DNA of 64,000 nucleotides from assembly GCF_014898055.3 (NCBI RefSeq), contig NW_023601212.1:33344329-33408328 (forward strand), given 5' to 3'. This DNA is from Talpa occidentalis. Lineage: Eukaryota > Chordata > Mammalia > Eulipotyphla > Talpidae. A program made the translations under genes and the position numbers. The notes under the pieces were generated by a model that was given only the letters and a program-made list of their open reading frames with translations, was not told the origin of the DNA and did not search any database. Numbering within the stretch: the stretch's first letter is position 1; each line of letters opens with the position of its first letter. Shown here piece by piece: positions 47,063-59,336 of the stretch.

Positions 47063-50009
47063 CTCTGAGAGAATCTGAGGAAAATAATAAAATGTACTGT
47101 TTTTTAAGGACTTGTTCTGTATCAGATGCTTTACATGTATTGATGCTTATAAATATCTCACAGCAGTGGTATTAATAACCCCATTTAATAAGCAAAAACT
47201 GTTTCTGAGAGGTACTCAGTAGCTTGCCAGTGATCACATACCCCTTTCCCAAACCAAGTTTGTTTTCAGTGTTTCCTTTATCAGTAATGGCACTACTGTT
47301 CCAGCTAGGTCAGATAACTGGCAGGCACTCACACTTCTCTTCTTCATTTTCCATATCAAATCTGTCTTGTCCTCCATCCTAATCAGTCTACTACCTTTCA
47401 TTCCTGTTGCTACTGTAATTTCTCAGGAGGTAGAGAAATAGCCTCCTAAAAGTTTTACCGTCGTTGCTTATCTTTGTCCAGTTCTTTCTTAACTCTGCCT
47501 CACTGAAGCCAGAATAATTCCCCAATAAGGCCATAGTAGTATACTGGAAAAGTAAACTTAAAATCATGCAATTCCAATTTTTTCAAAAATAAGAGTGAAT
47601 AAATCTTGTTGAATAGTCTTTTTAAAGGTATTAAACAGATTATAATGGAAAAAAATAAAAGCACTTTCCCCGTGCTGTTCAGTAGCTTGGTGTTACATTA
47701 TACATACAGAAAATAAGTGTGATAGTGATTGATTAACAGTGTTTCGAATAAAAATCATTGCCACTATGTTAAAGCTAACATTAAATAACATTTTATTTAC
47801 TTAGATAAGTAAGAGAGTGTGGAATTAAAGACTGTCCTGAGTTTTGGTTATTGATAGATCAATCTTTTAGGCTTCTTATAACATCAGAAATAGCCACTTT
47901 CATTTTCAGTGTTTAAGATGAGGTTTCCTTAATTCTGTGATTCAACATCAGTGATTTCTTCTCTTTTCCTAGGGCATGATAATTTGTGTGCGTGTGTCTC
48001 TTCCTGGAAGAAAACAGTTACATATGAAAGAGTGACTCATTCTTGTGTCATAAGAACTTGCATCTCTAATACATTAGTTTTAATTTTCATATGTTTTATG
48101 AGGAACAGGATAACAAGTCAGAAATCAACTTAAGAAATCAACTTATATTATCTGGAAATGAAAAACGTGTTATGTTACCTTATAAAATTTTGATATGATT
48201 TAATGGTATTCCATTGGCTTGTCTTGTTTTGTCCTCCTCCTCCACTTCCCCCTTCCCCAAAATAGGCTTTGTTAATAGCTAAAATTATTATCTGTTCAGT
48301 GTATCTGTTTAGCTGCTGACTTGGTAGCGTTGTATTGGTTCATGATTTAGCAGGAGAGCAATTTTTAAAAATAGTTGTCAGCTTAGAGTTGCTATAGCAG
48401 GATATATTTCATTTGAGAATTTTTTCTCAGCTTAAACTTAATGGTTATTTAATGATCAGTAGGTTGTACATCAAAGTATGTTGACTTCATTATATACTTA
48501 TTTGGTAGTTATATGAGTAATGGAAGCATGGGTATATATCTAGTCATCTCATAAAATCAGTATTGTTTTCAGTAAACTAGGTGATAATGATACTGGTTCT
48601 TTATGGAGCACAAGGGTTTTAATTATTTGTTGAAGAGTGAGTTAATATGGTACTTCACATATATGAGTGTATAAGGTAAAGACCAAAACCAGTTAATTAT
48701 GTTGTCTTACATAATCATTTGCTCTTCTTTGTGTTTACCAAGTTGGTTTTAATTCCACTTTGAAAAATGATACCTTGTCATGTCTTTGGATTTTAAATAA
48801 TCTTCAGTTAATTTAAGAAATGTATGTATACATTTTCCTTACTTTCTTCCTATAACAGATTATTGTGAATATTTTAACATCACAAGGCAGTCTGTGAATG
48901 GCAATTGGCAGTAGAAGGAACAGGATTTAAAAAGTCACTTCGAGCTAGGATGTCATGGTAGGCCAAGGAATAGAAGCACGGGAATCCCATTGCCATGATT
49001 TGTCATGGTTTTAAAATGTGGTATTTTGTATCTGTTCTCTTGATGCTAATGTAGATTGTAGGCTGGCTTCTCTATTTTTTGCTCTAAGGTTATATACTGA
49101 TTACAGGGAGAAGATGCTACTGGAGCCCTACTTTTTTCTGTAATTCTAGTGTACTTGATAATCTAGTTTCAGACCAGAAGTATAATAAAAATGGCAAATT
49201 AGAGGTAGGAGCACAGACTACCACAAGGAGAAATGCTTATAGCAATATCTAAAAGTCTTGGAAGTTTTAGTTGATAGAGCTAGCATAGAAACGACCAGCC
49301 CTCTAGAGGGCCATTCCTGAACTATGAAACATTATAGTAATTTTCTCAATAATTATCATGTATTATCAGGAGAAAATTAAATTAATTTCCATATGTTTTG
49401 TTTTAAAAGGCAGAAAGGTTGATAATACTCTTTGGGAACATTTCCTTTCAAAATGTGTTCATTAAATATTTTTATATTTAAATGGTAAGCCCTTAAATAT
49501 TTGGACATTTGTTCAGAAAGACTTATTCTACTAGTTAATAAAGTAATAATGGTTGTATTCTAAACATAAGTCATAGTTTGACATCTCCCACATTATTAAC
49601 AGTTATCAGTCACTGTTTAATATAATCTTGACTGCTTTCTTATTTGCTCTGAACAATTCATCCAAGCAGTTTAGCTTTGACTGTGATAGAAGTCAAATAC
49701 ATGTAAGGATGTGTATTTCAAAGGAATGTTTAAAATAGAGGAATCTTTCATTTGCTTAATTAAATATATAAATTCAGATTTGACAGCATTGTTGGCAAGA
49801 GAAAGAAAAACTAATGGTAAAGGAGAGGAGGGAGGAATGTGGTGGTGTATCTGAGCAGAAGACCCAGGGGTTGGTCCAATGCACACCTGAGGAAGATGCT
49901 GTGAATCCACAAACAGGAGTGCATGTGCTCATCCCTGGCAGCAGAAGGGAAATACAAGCCACTTATTTGCTATGCACTTTGTGGGTCTGGCAATAATTCA
50001 AAGTATACC
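47063..50009. other. Intronic sequence with MIR relic, otherwise unassigned
   Basis: A reverse-oriented MIR relic at about 47105-47240 (tcagatgctttacatgtatt… cagtagcttgccagtgatca). The remainder is unique AT-rich intron. No SINE or L1 is recognisable from 47300 to 50000, the longest such stretch in the window. No credible ORF. Confidence 0.5.
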
Positions 50010-50535
50010 TGCTCCCCTATGTTTATTGCAGCACTATTTACAATAGGTAATATATGGAAACAACCCAAATGCCCAAAAATAGATGACTGGATCAAGAAGA
50101 TGTGGTCTGTATACACAATGGAATACTATTCAACAATCAAAAAGATAAACTCATTTGCAGCAACATGAATAGGCTAGACGGCATTGTGCTTAGTGAAATA
50201 AGCCAGAAGGAAAAAGAAAAATATTGAATAGTTTCACTTATAGGAGGAATATAGGGGAACCAAGTAAGGGATTGGGGGGGGGAGAAATAATAATAAATAA
50301 ATAAATGATTATCTGGCAACTATAAATCAGAGACATTCTGCAAGGAAGTGGAAGGTAGAGGAATCAAAACAGGGGAGAGAAGAGCACAAGGGACTATGGT
50401 ATTGGTTCATGGGTGAATTGTTGGTGGGAAATTTACAGGGAATATACCTGAAAGGAGAAAGCATACAAACATACACTGTACAAAAATGAACAATGATGTA
50501 ATTAATATATATATTATATATAGATTTAAAAAAAC
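50010..50535 (+). mobile_element. 5'-truncated L1 3' end, sense, older subfamily
   Basis: ORF2 C-terminal codons (from about 50012: [40 protein letters not shown]) are followed by a longer 3' UTR with ataaatcagagacattctgc and acaaaaatgaacaatgatgt, as in the antisense copies at 24381 and 33404. The tail has decayed into an AT repeat (50501-50521). Same strand as CWF19L2. Confidence 0.88.
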
Positions 50536-50599
50536 AATTTGTAGATTTGGGATTTGGTGGTAGAAAGATGAGGAAATTCTTATTTCAGATTTTCTCTTT

Positions 50600-50803
50600 A
50601 AAGTCTTATATGCATAAATAAATAATTTTTTAAATAAATGAACAAATGGAAAAACCAAAAAAAGAAAAAAAAATACACTGCTGAGGGGAGCAGCGGGCGA
50701 GACAGGAGAGGTCTGCACGCCATGTGGGTTGCTCCGAGGCCAGCGGAGGCTGCGGACAGCTTCACAGCGCTGCGCTCAACTGCCTGCACCACCAGGGAGG
50801 CCC
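50600..50803 (-). mobile_element. Rearranged tRNA-derived SINE, type C head
   Basis: Positions 50673-50803 are the head half of a minus-strand SINE (to caccaccagggaggcccc). Its 3' half is replaced by A-rich sequence and by tatgcataaataaataattt (50609-50628), which is a SINE tail in the opposite, + orientation. See findings. Confidence 0.75.
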
Positions 50804-52733
50804 CATATTATCTTTATATTCAAATATATTTTTCTCTCATTTCTTTCTATTTTAGTGGCACCTATTTTTTTTGTCAACCTAAACTACAAAAACTTCATTT
50901 ATAATGATAGATTTTAATAATATGTTACGGAAAATGTTATGGAAACATTTTCTCACCAAAATGGCATTTTTCTGCCATAAATACAATTTGAAATAATTAA
51001 AAAAAAATAAAGTCATCTATTGAGAGCAAGAAGGGAAGGTGCTGGAGAGTGTGAGGTTTGATGGTGATCTGATATGGCCACCATGGAAAGCAGGTTTTCT
51101 AATGGTGTTGAAGAGCCAGTTCACTGGATGGGTTCATGCGTTTGCAAAATTTTAGGACTTTTCTATAATACAGCAATCAGGTCATAGGACCAAAGAAGAC
51201 AGGTGTGTAACTTTATCTTTGGACTTTGTATCCTTTGTCAACAGTGCTTCTGAATGCAATTTGCAGCAACATGGATAGGGCTAGAAAGGATTATGTATTT
51301 TAAGTAGTTAGGCATGCTAAAGTTTCAGATTAGTCTAAGGGATTGTTACTGGATCTGGTATTTAGGAGCACTAAAGGAGTAGTTTTACTTAATATTACTT
51401 TTTGGCCATACAGTTGACATTTAAAATGTCTGAATTTCATGAACTGTTATATACTCTTTTTGAACAGTGGTTAATAATATTAAAACTAGTAATATTCTTG
51501 GAACATTCTTGAAAAACGGTTTTACAAGCAGAGGCCCTGAACAAAAGTAGCTCATTACTGTTCTTTGTAGGAGGGTGAATCTGTATCAGTTGGAGAAATA
51601 GAGACCCACATATGGTTTCTTATAGGGATTTGAACTTGTGTAATTGTGGTAACTGACTTGGTAGTTTATTTAAGACTGTATCAAATGTTGGAGATTTCAG
51701 TCAAGAGAGCAGGTACTTGGGAAGGAAAAATGAATGTAAAGATGGGGAGAACAAGGTGGAACCCACAAGCATGGGCTGAAGCCCTCGAGGTTGGACATTA
51801 TCACATGTCAGTTATTGTTGCCTCTGACCTTGTGGTATGGATGTTCTATAGAGGTCAGAGCTAAAGAAACTGGGCCAGAAGTCAGAGAAGCTGAAGGAGG
51901 TTGGAGAGAATGGTGTAGCAGTTGCAGATCCATCCCACTTGCAGCCTTATATCAGGGGGTGAATGAGCAATAATGCAAACTCTAAAATGATTGATTTCTG
52001 ATTCATTTCTCCTTCCCAAGACTCCCATCAGAATCTATCTCTTCTGTTCCCACCCTAAACACAAACACATAAATAAAAGGGAATTCTAGGAAATATGTAT
52101 GAGACTCCTCAAACTGACGAATTGATCACAACACTTGTAAGATAGATGGCACTGTTAGCACTATTGTAAATGAGGAAATTAGACAGAGCCCAAGGTTAGG
52201 CAGGCATGGGTTAGCATCTTACTATGGACAGAGACATAAGTGTATAAAATTGTGTCTTGTGTCTGAAAAGTATCATCTTGACTACTGTTTATTGTGGGGG
52301 AGACATGGGGAAGGTACCTAGAGATAGAGTTGAAAAATGTTTTGTTTTTCTGTATAGGGTGTATGCTAACTTAAAATAAAAGTAGTTCATCTCTTAGAGG
52401 TTCATGTTCCTTATCTTTTAAATGGAAGTTATAATGATTCCTCACGCACAGGGAGTATAAAACAATCAAATCTCCATAGAATTTCGAGTACTTACTAGTC
52501 AGTGAACCTTACCTGTGATGATTATGATGATGATGATAATGACGACATCAATGATGATGACTACCATAGAGTGAGCCTTGGGGATAAACTCAAATTTTAA
52601 GTTTTCTTTTTCTCTTTTTAATGTAAGAGTTTTATCATAGAACTTACAAATAGGACATGGTAGTATGTGTCAGTACAATAAAATCTTAACCTCCACCTTT
52701 ACCCTCCTACCCCCTGTTATTTTGATTTTTCAG
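50804..52733. other. Intronic sequence with minor relics
   Basis: An isolated ~40-bp piece at 51255-51294 matches L1 ORF2 3' sequence (atttgcagcaacatggatag). A reverse-oriented MIR-like relic is at about 52115-52205. A (GAT)n-rich stretch lies at 52517-52562. The region 51300-51970 is of mixed composition and unassigned. Confidence 0.45.
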
Positions 52734-52946
52734 TTTATGGGAAAAACAGATGGGGACTATTATACTCTGGATGACATGTTCATCTCCAAAGCAGCTGAGA
52801 AAGGACATTTTGGTGAAGAGGAAGCAAATCAGAGGAAAAAAGCTATTGCTGAACACCAGAGTCTCGCTGCACAAATGGAAAAATGTCTCTATTGTTTTGA
52901 CAGCTCTCAATTTCCCAAGCACCTTATTGTTGCAATAGGTGTTAAG
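52734..52946 (+). CDS. CWF19L2: CWF19L2 coding exon (fifth visible; start of CwfJ domain)
   Basis: The largest visible exon (213 bp, 71 codons, phase 0-0) has acceptor TTGATTTTTCAG and donor GTAAGAAC. It encodes [20 protein letters not shown], a charged helical stretch [20 protein letters not shown], and then the start of the conserved globular domain, [23 protein letters not shown]. The CLYC pair followed by PKHLIVAIG is typical of the Cwf19-like C-terminal domain 1, which is related in fold to HIT/aprataxin proteins; the cysteines are candidate metal ligands (inference from family). This exon gives the strongest evidence for the gene's identity. Smaller ORFs in other frames over the same bases are shadows. 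Confidence 0.95.
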
Positions 52947-55900
52947 GTAAGAACCCTACCATTTTAAAAGGGAAAATACTCTTTTAATAGGGAAACAATA
53001 GGCATAGAACATTTATTGCCTTAAGGAGAAGACTTAGTGATAGATGTAGATTTGCTGCTTCTTATTCTTGTATAAGATTCTTAAGGAATCTGTCTAAGCT
53101 TAGTCTGTGTTTCAAATATATTTGTTTTCTAAGTTTCCATGATTTTACAGTCTTCAATAGTGTGAGACCAAATATTGAAATGACACGAAGTCCTCACATT
53201 TTGTGTGATTCTCCTTTTTAGAGCAGCTGTAGTGGGTGTGATGAAGGCCTGGGAGTTTGGAACCAGACACCCCACACTGAGATTCTGGCTCTGCCACTCA
53301 ACCGCAGCGTGACCTCTTTTTCATGACTGCATTTGGTTCTCAGCATTAAAATCACCTCAGAGATACTGAATCTAATATAATTTCTTCCCCTTTCTCATAG
53401 AATTCATTTCGTTTTTCATGGACCATCTCATAATTTGAAAAAGTTCACTTGTGTTATTTTTTGTTTTATTGTTTAGTAAGTCTCTTCCTCTATAATCTGT
53501 AAGTTCCATGAGAACAGAGATAACTTCTGCCTCCCTTGTATCCCACACATATAGCTCATTTGTATACCATGTGTTTGTTTGTAGTACTTGCTTCCATGTC
53601 TTTGAATTAATATTCAGCAATTTGATTTCCATCTTAAATAAATAATTACTGTGTGCTTGATGTATGCCAAACTCAAATTAGTCACTAGAGAACAGCAGAG
53701 AATCAGAGAAACTTATGGAACTTGTATCCTCTTTCTAGTGAAATAGGATAGAACTGTATCATTTCCACTGATTTAAGAAATTGTTAAAATTTCTTTAAAT
53801 TGTAATTGTTAAAAAGCAAATAAATAAAGGAAATGAGATAAATTGATAGGAAAGTATTTTTGGAGAAGTGATACAAAAGATTTTGTGAGGAGGTATATTA
53901 GTGAAGATATGAAAGATGGGAAGGAGCAAGCAACTAAATTAAAATATGAATGAATAATGTTTCAGGAAGGGGCTTCTATGAATACAAAGCTCTAAGAGGA
54001 AATGAACTTTTTTTTGTTCCTTTACGTGGAAAAGAAAGAGGCTAGTGGAGTGGGTTGAGTAAGAAAAGTGAAGGAAAGGATCTGAACAGAATGAATGCTA
54101 CAGTCAGGAACTGATAATTTGAGGGCTACTCATAGTTATTTGATATGTTTGCTGTGTTCTCTCCTCTCCCCGCTTCCTGTTTTTTCCTCCCTCCTGTGTG
54201 TGCAGAAAAAGTCATTGGCTTCTCTTTTCCCTCAGTGGTGTCTTGAGGTCATTGAGACAGTATATCCGTTTGGATTTTGATTTCTTTTACTTTGTCTCCA
54301 AACCCTTCTTTTTCTTCTCTTTCTTTTCCTCCATGCTTTATCAAAAAGGTAAATGGAAAAAAAAAATTTTTAAAGGAAAAAGCCACTTTTAAACTAATTG
54401 TGTTAATTTTTCTAATTTTTTCTCAGACCTTTATATAAGACATTTTTGTATTTATGACATTATATATAAGTATTTCATTCCCTACATTTAAAAATAAAGT
54501 TAAGAATATCAGACAGAAAGTAGCACTAAGTCTTCCTACAGTGCCTTAGAAGTTTGGGGATTTTCAATGATCTCTTTTCTCCTAGTGCACAAGGAAGACA
54601 GGTTGGGTGCAGAGAAGCACAGAGTTATTATGTGTACCCACCTTTTGTTAACCTCCTATTTCAAATTCCACAGTGGGCATTTGTTACATGACTGGTCAGA
54701 AGAAACCGTTGATCAGTAAAGAGACATTTCCCTTTCTTCAAGGTGTTCTTACTCATATATTCCTTTTTACCTTTCTTCTCAATTTTTCTCCTGTAGGGAA
54801 AGTCACATTTTTTTGTTTGTCATTTCTGTTAAACACTTGTTTGCCTTCAACTTGCTGAGAGTTCATTGGTCACTTCTCTTTTGGACTAGTATTTCCATTC
54901 TATTATCATTTTAAAACTATTTGTAGCTCTCCTTTCTCCTTTACTATGTCATCTTTGCTCTAAACTCTACCATCCAGCTTTAGCCTTTAATCTATGAATA
55001 TTTTAATACAGAAATATTTGAAATAATTGATTAGAAGCAATTTTATCCACTTCCTACAATCACTGCCTGCGTATCCATCGTCTGTAGTTAATAGGTTATT
55101 TAACTAATCTGAATAAACAATAGCAAATTGTAGTTATTACCTGAGTTAATCATATGTGATTATTAGTTTCTGTGGGGACTTAGCCTTAAAGTGGAAATAA
55201 TAGACAGTATTTCAATGTCTTAAATCCAACTGTGTGAATGAACCTATTACTGCCACTCAGCAGAGTTAGTCTAGTAAGTTTCTGGTCATCATCTATCCCT
55301 GCCTTCTCCTTCCTTTTCTTTAAATAAAAATCATCGCTACATCTCCTTGTCTTAACACTCCTTATTAAAAAAAAAAAAAAAAAAATGTTATTTTTTAGAA
55401 CATCTTTAGACTTACGGAAAACTTGAGCAGATAGTACAGTTTCCTATACCCCACTCGTAGTTTTCTCTGGTGGTGTTACATTAGTGTAGTACATCTATTA
55501 ACATGAAAGAATCAGTACTGAGAATGTTTTTAATTGTGAGTATAGTTGTGATTTTGCCATAAATTTAGATAAATATCCTTATCTATTCCTACTTTGGCCT
55601 CTAAGCAAAATTTTCTGTTTGCATTATTTGTTAAATGAACAAATACTTATGCACAAAATATTTCTAACTCAAACCAAATAGAAAATAAGATCAAGCTCTT
55701 TTATAGAATACCATTTATAGTCTTTAAGAAAACATGCTTACTCACTACCTGCATACTAGTTATATTTTTAAAAAGACTGTGTGTAATCGAAAAATAGCAT
55801 CCGTTTGTACGTAATATATGTAGGTATACAAATAAAGCTTATTCAGAGCAGTAAAATACAGGTGATTGCCTTTTATCTCTTAATTTTCTTACCTAATGAG

Positions 55901-56297
55901 AGACTGAAGGCCTAATTAATAGGTATAAGTTAGATTTCTCTACCAGGGTGTGTGTCTTTTTATTTTTTAAAAAATTATATTATTTCAAAGCACATAGTTT
56001 CCTCAAGGATAAAGTGTCCTTGATTCCGCCCTACTCTAGGGTAAACTTAATTTTTGTTGTAGAACAGTTAAAATTGAGGCTTGTGCTCAATATTTCCAGT
56101 TTATTAAGAGTTATCCTTATGGCTTTCAAAATATTTTTAAAAAATTAAATATCTTTAAAAATATTACAGTAAAAAACACTGCTCATAACCAGCTGTGCCT
56201 TACTAATATTAGCCATGGGTCTCTATGAGGGGCTTTTTTTTGTTAGATCAGAATAAATGGCAAAAAACATTTCACCTTTGGATTTCTTCTCCCATAG
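52947..56297. other. Intron with MIR, L2 and L1 3'-UTR relics
   Basis: MIR on + at 53226-53315 (gtttggaaccagacacccca, gattctggctctgccactca). L2 3' end on + at about 53475-53590 (gtaagttccatgagaacaga). Old L1 3' UTR on minus at 55369-55515 (ttttagaacatctttagact, gtagttttctctggtggtgt). The remaining sequence is unassigned, and there is no ORF of interest. Confidence 0.55.
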
Positions 56298-56414
56298 GTT
56301 TATTTGTGTTTACCCAACTTCCGTTCTCTTACTGAAGGCCACTGCCTGATAGTCCCTTTGCAGCACCATCGAGCAGCTACCTTGTTGGATGAAGATATCT
56401 GGGAGGAAATTCAG
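56298..56414 (+). CDS. CWF19L2: CWF19L2 coding exon (sixth and last visible; HIT-like motif)
   Basis: A 117-bp, phase 0-0 exon (39 codons) follows acceptor TTCTCCCATAG. It encodes [20 protein letters not shown], then [30 protein letters not shown] is the HIT-like signature of the CwfJ C-terminal domain 1. The rest of that domain and domain 2 must be encoded by exons beyond 64000. The donor is CAG|GTTGGC, with G at +4 and +5 but T at +3, and looks weak. The following intron contains a sense-strand L1 that extends past the window end. Confidence 0.94.
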
Positions 56415-57478
56415 GTTGGCACAATAATGCTCAAGAGCAGTTTTTGCAAACTATTATGATACCTTCCAACAGATTCTATACTTTCATCTAGTGATTTTGC
56501 TTTCTGTACTCAATCATTTGAATAAATTTCCAGATCTGAACATCATGTTTATTCCTTTTTAATTTTTTTTGTATTCCATGTTTTGAAAACTTTGCTAAGT
56601 TATTAACTGAGAAAGTAATAATTGTTTTTACCTAAAAATATCAGCATGGAATTTCTAATCTGTTCTTATGTGGAATATGAGATACTCATTCTTACCACAG
56701 TAAAATAATAAATCACAACCAAAAGGAGAGATGTTTCAGATAATAAAAAAATAAATTATGAAGTGAGATGTTTATATTTAGCAGTTACAATATTGTCCTA
56801 TGTCTGCTGCTGTGATTTTATTACCATATTTTTTCCTTAACACTTTTCCCTTCATAACCTGGCCCTAGGATTGAGGGGTTTGTTTTTATGGCTGATTCTT
56901 AAGAGATAGAAAAGGACTACGTGGGTATAAGTGCTGCTCAATTACTTCAGGACCTCACTCATTGTGATCATAAGAGGAAGGAAGAAAACTTTTGTTTTTC
57001 TAATGCTGGACATTTATAGTGAGGTGTGATAGGGATGCTTAGTTAGAAAAAGTGAGACTTGTAAGACTTCAGTATACTGCTGTTTGCATCATGATGATAA
57101 AGATGCTTAAAAAAGGAGATATTTTGACTCCAATTACTAATATTCAATCTCTTACCTGTAATCTTTAAATTTATACTGTATAAGTTATAGTTCATGCAGA
57201 TTATACTAATATACCTATGACTAAGGAAGGGTAAGAGTATATACAAGTCGATTTTGTGTGAAAATTTGGCTTTTTTTTTAGTAGTGGATGCCAGTACCAA
57301 TAAAGTGGTAAGTGTGAAATTTGGTTTCAAAATTATTTTGAAACATTTCTGGAATGTCTTTTAAAATTTTTATATGTAAAACTGACTTAGAGCAAAATAC
57401 AGTGCCAAAAAGATTTTAAGTAATATAGGGATCTAGTCTGTATCTTTTGTACTTTTATGAAAAATTAAGTATCTTTAT
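56415..57478. other. Intronic sequence, no feature recognised
   Basis: Unique AT-rich intron following the last visible exon. Confidence 0.5.
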
Positions 57479-57498
57479 GAAAAGCACTTAGGGGTATA

Positions 57499-57976
57499 CC
57501 CTATGTTTATAGCAGCACTGTTTACAATAGCTAAGCTTTGGAAACAACCCAAATGCCCAAAAATAGATGACTGGATCAAGAAGATGTGGTACATATATAC
57601 TATGGAATATTATTCAGCATTCAAAAAAGATAAACACATGCAATTTACAGCAACATGGATGGCGCTGGAAGGGATCATGCTCAGTGAAATAAGCCAAAAA
57701 GAAAAAGAAAAATACCAGATGGTCTCACTCATAGCAGGAATCTAGAAAACTTAAATAAGGGACCAGGAAAATGAATAACTATAAGAAAGTGAAAATCAAA
57801 ATCAGCAAAAAACTATGAACCAGAGACACTTTTAGGGGGGCGGGGGCGGGAGGGGAGGGATTGGGGTCAGAATGGGGGGCTGCAATTGTATGGGGAATAT
57901 AACAATAAAATTTATTATCTAATAAAAAAAAAAATAAATGTTAGCACGAAATATTAGCATCTTAAAAAAAAAAAAA
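57499..57976 (+). mobile_element. 5'-truncated L1, sense, young subfamily, with 3' transduction tag
   Basis: A perfect duplication of 20 bp (aagcacttaggggtata core) lies at 57479-57498 and 57977-57996. It encodes the last 80 ORF2 codons (57503-57745: [20 protein letters not shown], ending VSLIAGI), then a short 3' UTR with a G-rich tract at 57835-57879 (aggggggcgggggcgggagg). The first A tail at about 57925-57936 is followed by ~28 non-L1 bases and a second A tail at 57964-57976. Confidence 0.95.
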
Positions 57977-57996
57977 GAAAAGCACTTAGGGGTATA

Positions 57997-58979
57997 AAGA
58001 AAAATTTATTTAATTCAACTGATATTGAGTACATGAATATAAAATAATTCAGGTATTGTGAAAAATAGAGATAAAATCTTTCTTTTTGCCTAAATATATG
58101 GTGTAACAGGTAATATTAACCAGAAGCATTATGGAAAATTGAGCGAGGGAAAAATATCATTCTTAGCCTGTGGCTGTAGTCCCAATTCCAGATGTAAATG
58201 TAAGAAATAATTAGGGAGACTTTTGGGAAATCTTGTTCCTCATACTTAGCACATCTAAAAACCTTGTATGTTAGATATGATTCAAGCATAAGGCAGCTGT
58301 GAAAGTTGGAGAAGAAATGGTAGACTGGCTAGGAGCCATAGGACCCAAGGAGTGACACAGTGGTGAGGTCTCTGAGTTTTCTTCTTGCCTTAACTATCCT
58401 AGACTTGGAACTGAAGAAACTCTTAACTTGCAAATATCAATGGGTGTAGACCAAAAAAACGACAACAGATAGCTGCTCTTCTGGGCAAAGAACCAGAAAG
58501 AAGCAGTCCTTCAAGACAGAAAATTTTTAGGCAGTAGCCACTCTTCTTTAACCCAAGGCAACAAAAACTATGACTCTACCCCCACCCATGCCTGCAAAGG
58601 CCAAATGGGAACTTAGCCCTCCTCTCTCAGCAGAGTGTATGTTACTAGGACCCCAACCCTAAGAGGAATGGTGCCAGAGAAGAGCAAGTTGAGAGTCAGT
58701 TTTCTCATCCAGGTCAGGCAGTCCTGAGCCTGGCCTGTGTCTGTGGGTGTCAGTGGAACCTCAAGGTGTGCGGTCAAGAGGCCTTTCTTCCTCTCCTAGC
58801 CAGGAAGGTGTCCATGGAGGCCAAGGGAGTCAAGCAAAGAAGGCTTATCCCCTATCCAGCAATAACAATTAGCCTCTCCCATTTTGGGGTGTAAAAGGCT
58901 TTGTGGGAAATTTGAACTTCTGTCTCTGTGTGCTAGTAACTTGACATGTCTCAGCCATGGTTTGATTGACTATCCAGGG
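57997..58979. other. Intronic sequence, unassigned
   Basis: About 58300-58950 has higher GC than the surrounding intron and could be an old repeat interior (possibly L1 5' UTR or LTR), but I recognise no landmark. No ORF of note. Confidence 0.4.
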
Positions 58980-58984
58980 AATTA

Positions 58985-59325
58985 TGCTCAGTTTTAAGAA
59001 AACCAACCCAGAGTATTAAATGAGGCCGTTTATGTAACATTCTTGAAATGTCAAAATTAAAGAAATGGAGAACAACTTAGTGGTTGCCAAGGTTTAAGGA
59101 GTGGGGGGTGAGTGTGTTTATAAAAACTCAACAGCAGGGATTCTTATGTTGGAATTGCTCTGTATCTTAACTATATCAGTGTCATTATCCTATTGCAGTA
59201 CTCTCTTACGGTTTTGTAAACTATCATTGAGGAAAATGGGTTAAGGGTACATGGGATCTCTCTGTACTTTTTCTACATGCAATCTATACCTCATAATAAA
59301 AAAGTTTAATTAGAAACTTATAAAT
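58985..59325 (+). mobile_element. Old L1 3' UTR (L1M-like), sense
   Basis: gaggccgtttatgtaacatt, aacaacttagtggttgccaa and attgctctgtatcttaacta fit the reading of old L1 3' ends. It ends close to the start of the younger full-length L1. Confidence 0.55.
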
Positions 59326-59336
59326 CGGAGACCTCG

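Noticed and set aside
8795..56414. CWF19L2 exons as a processed pseudogene
   Set aside because: The six segments are separated by introns, have AG/GT borders, and are free of stops or frameshifts.
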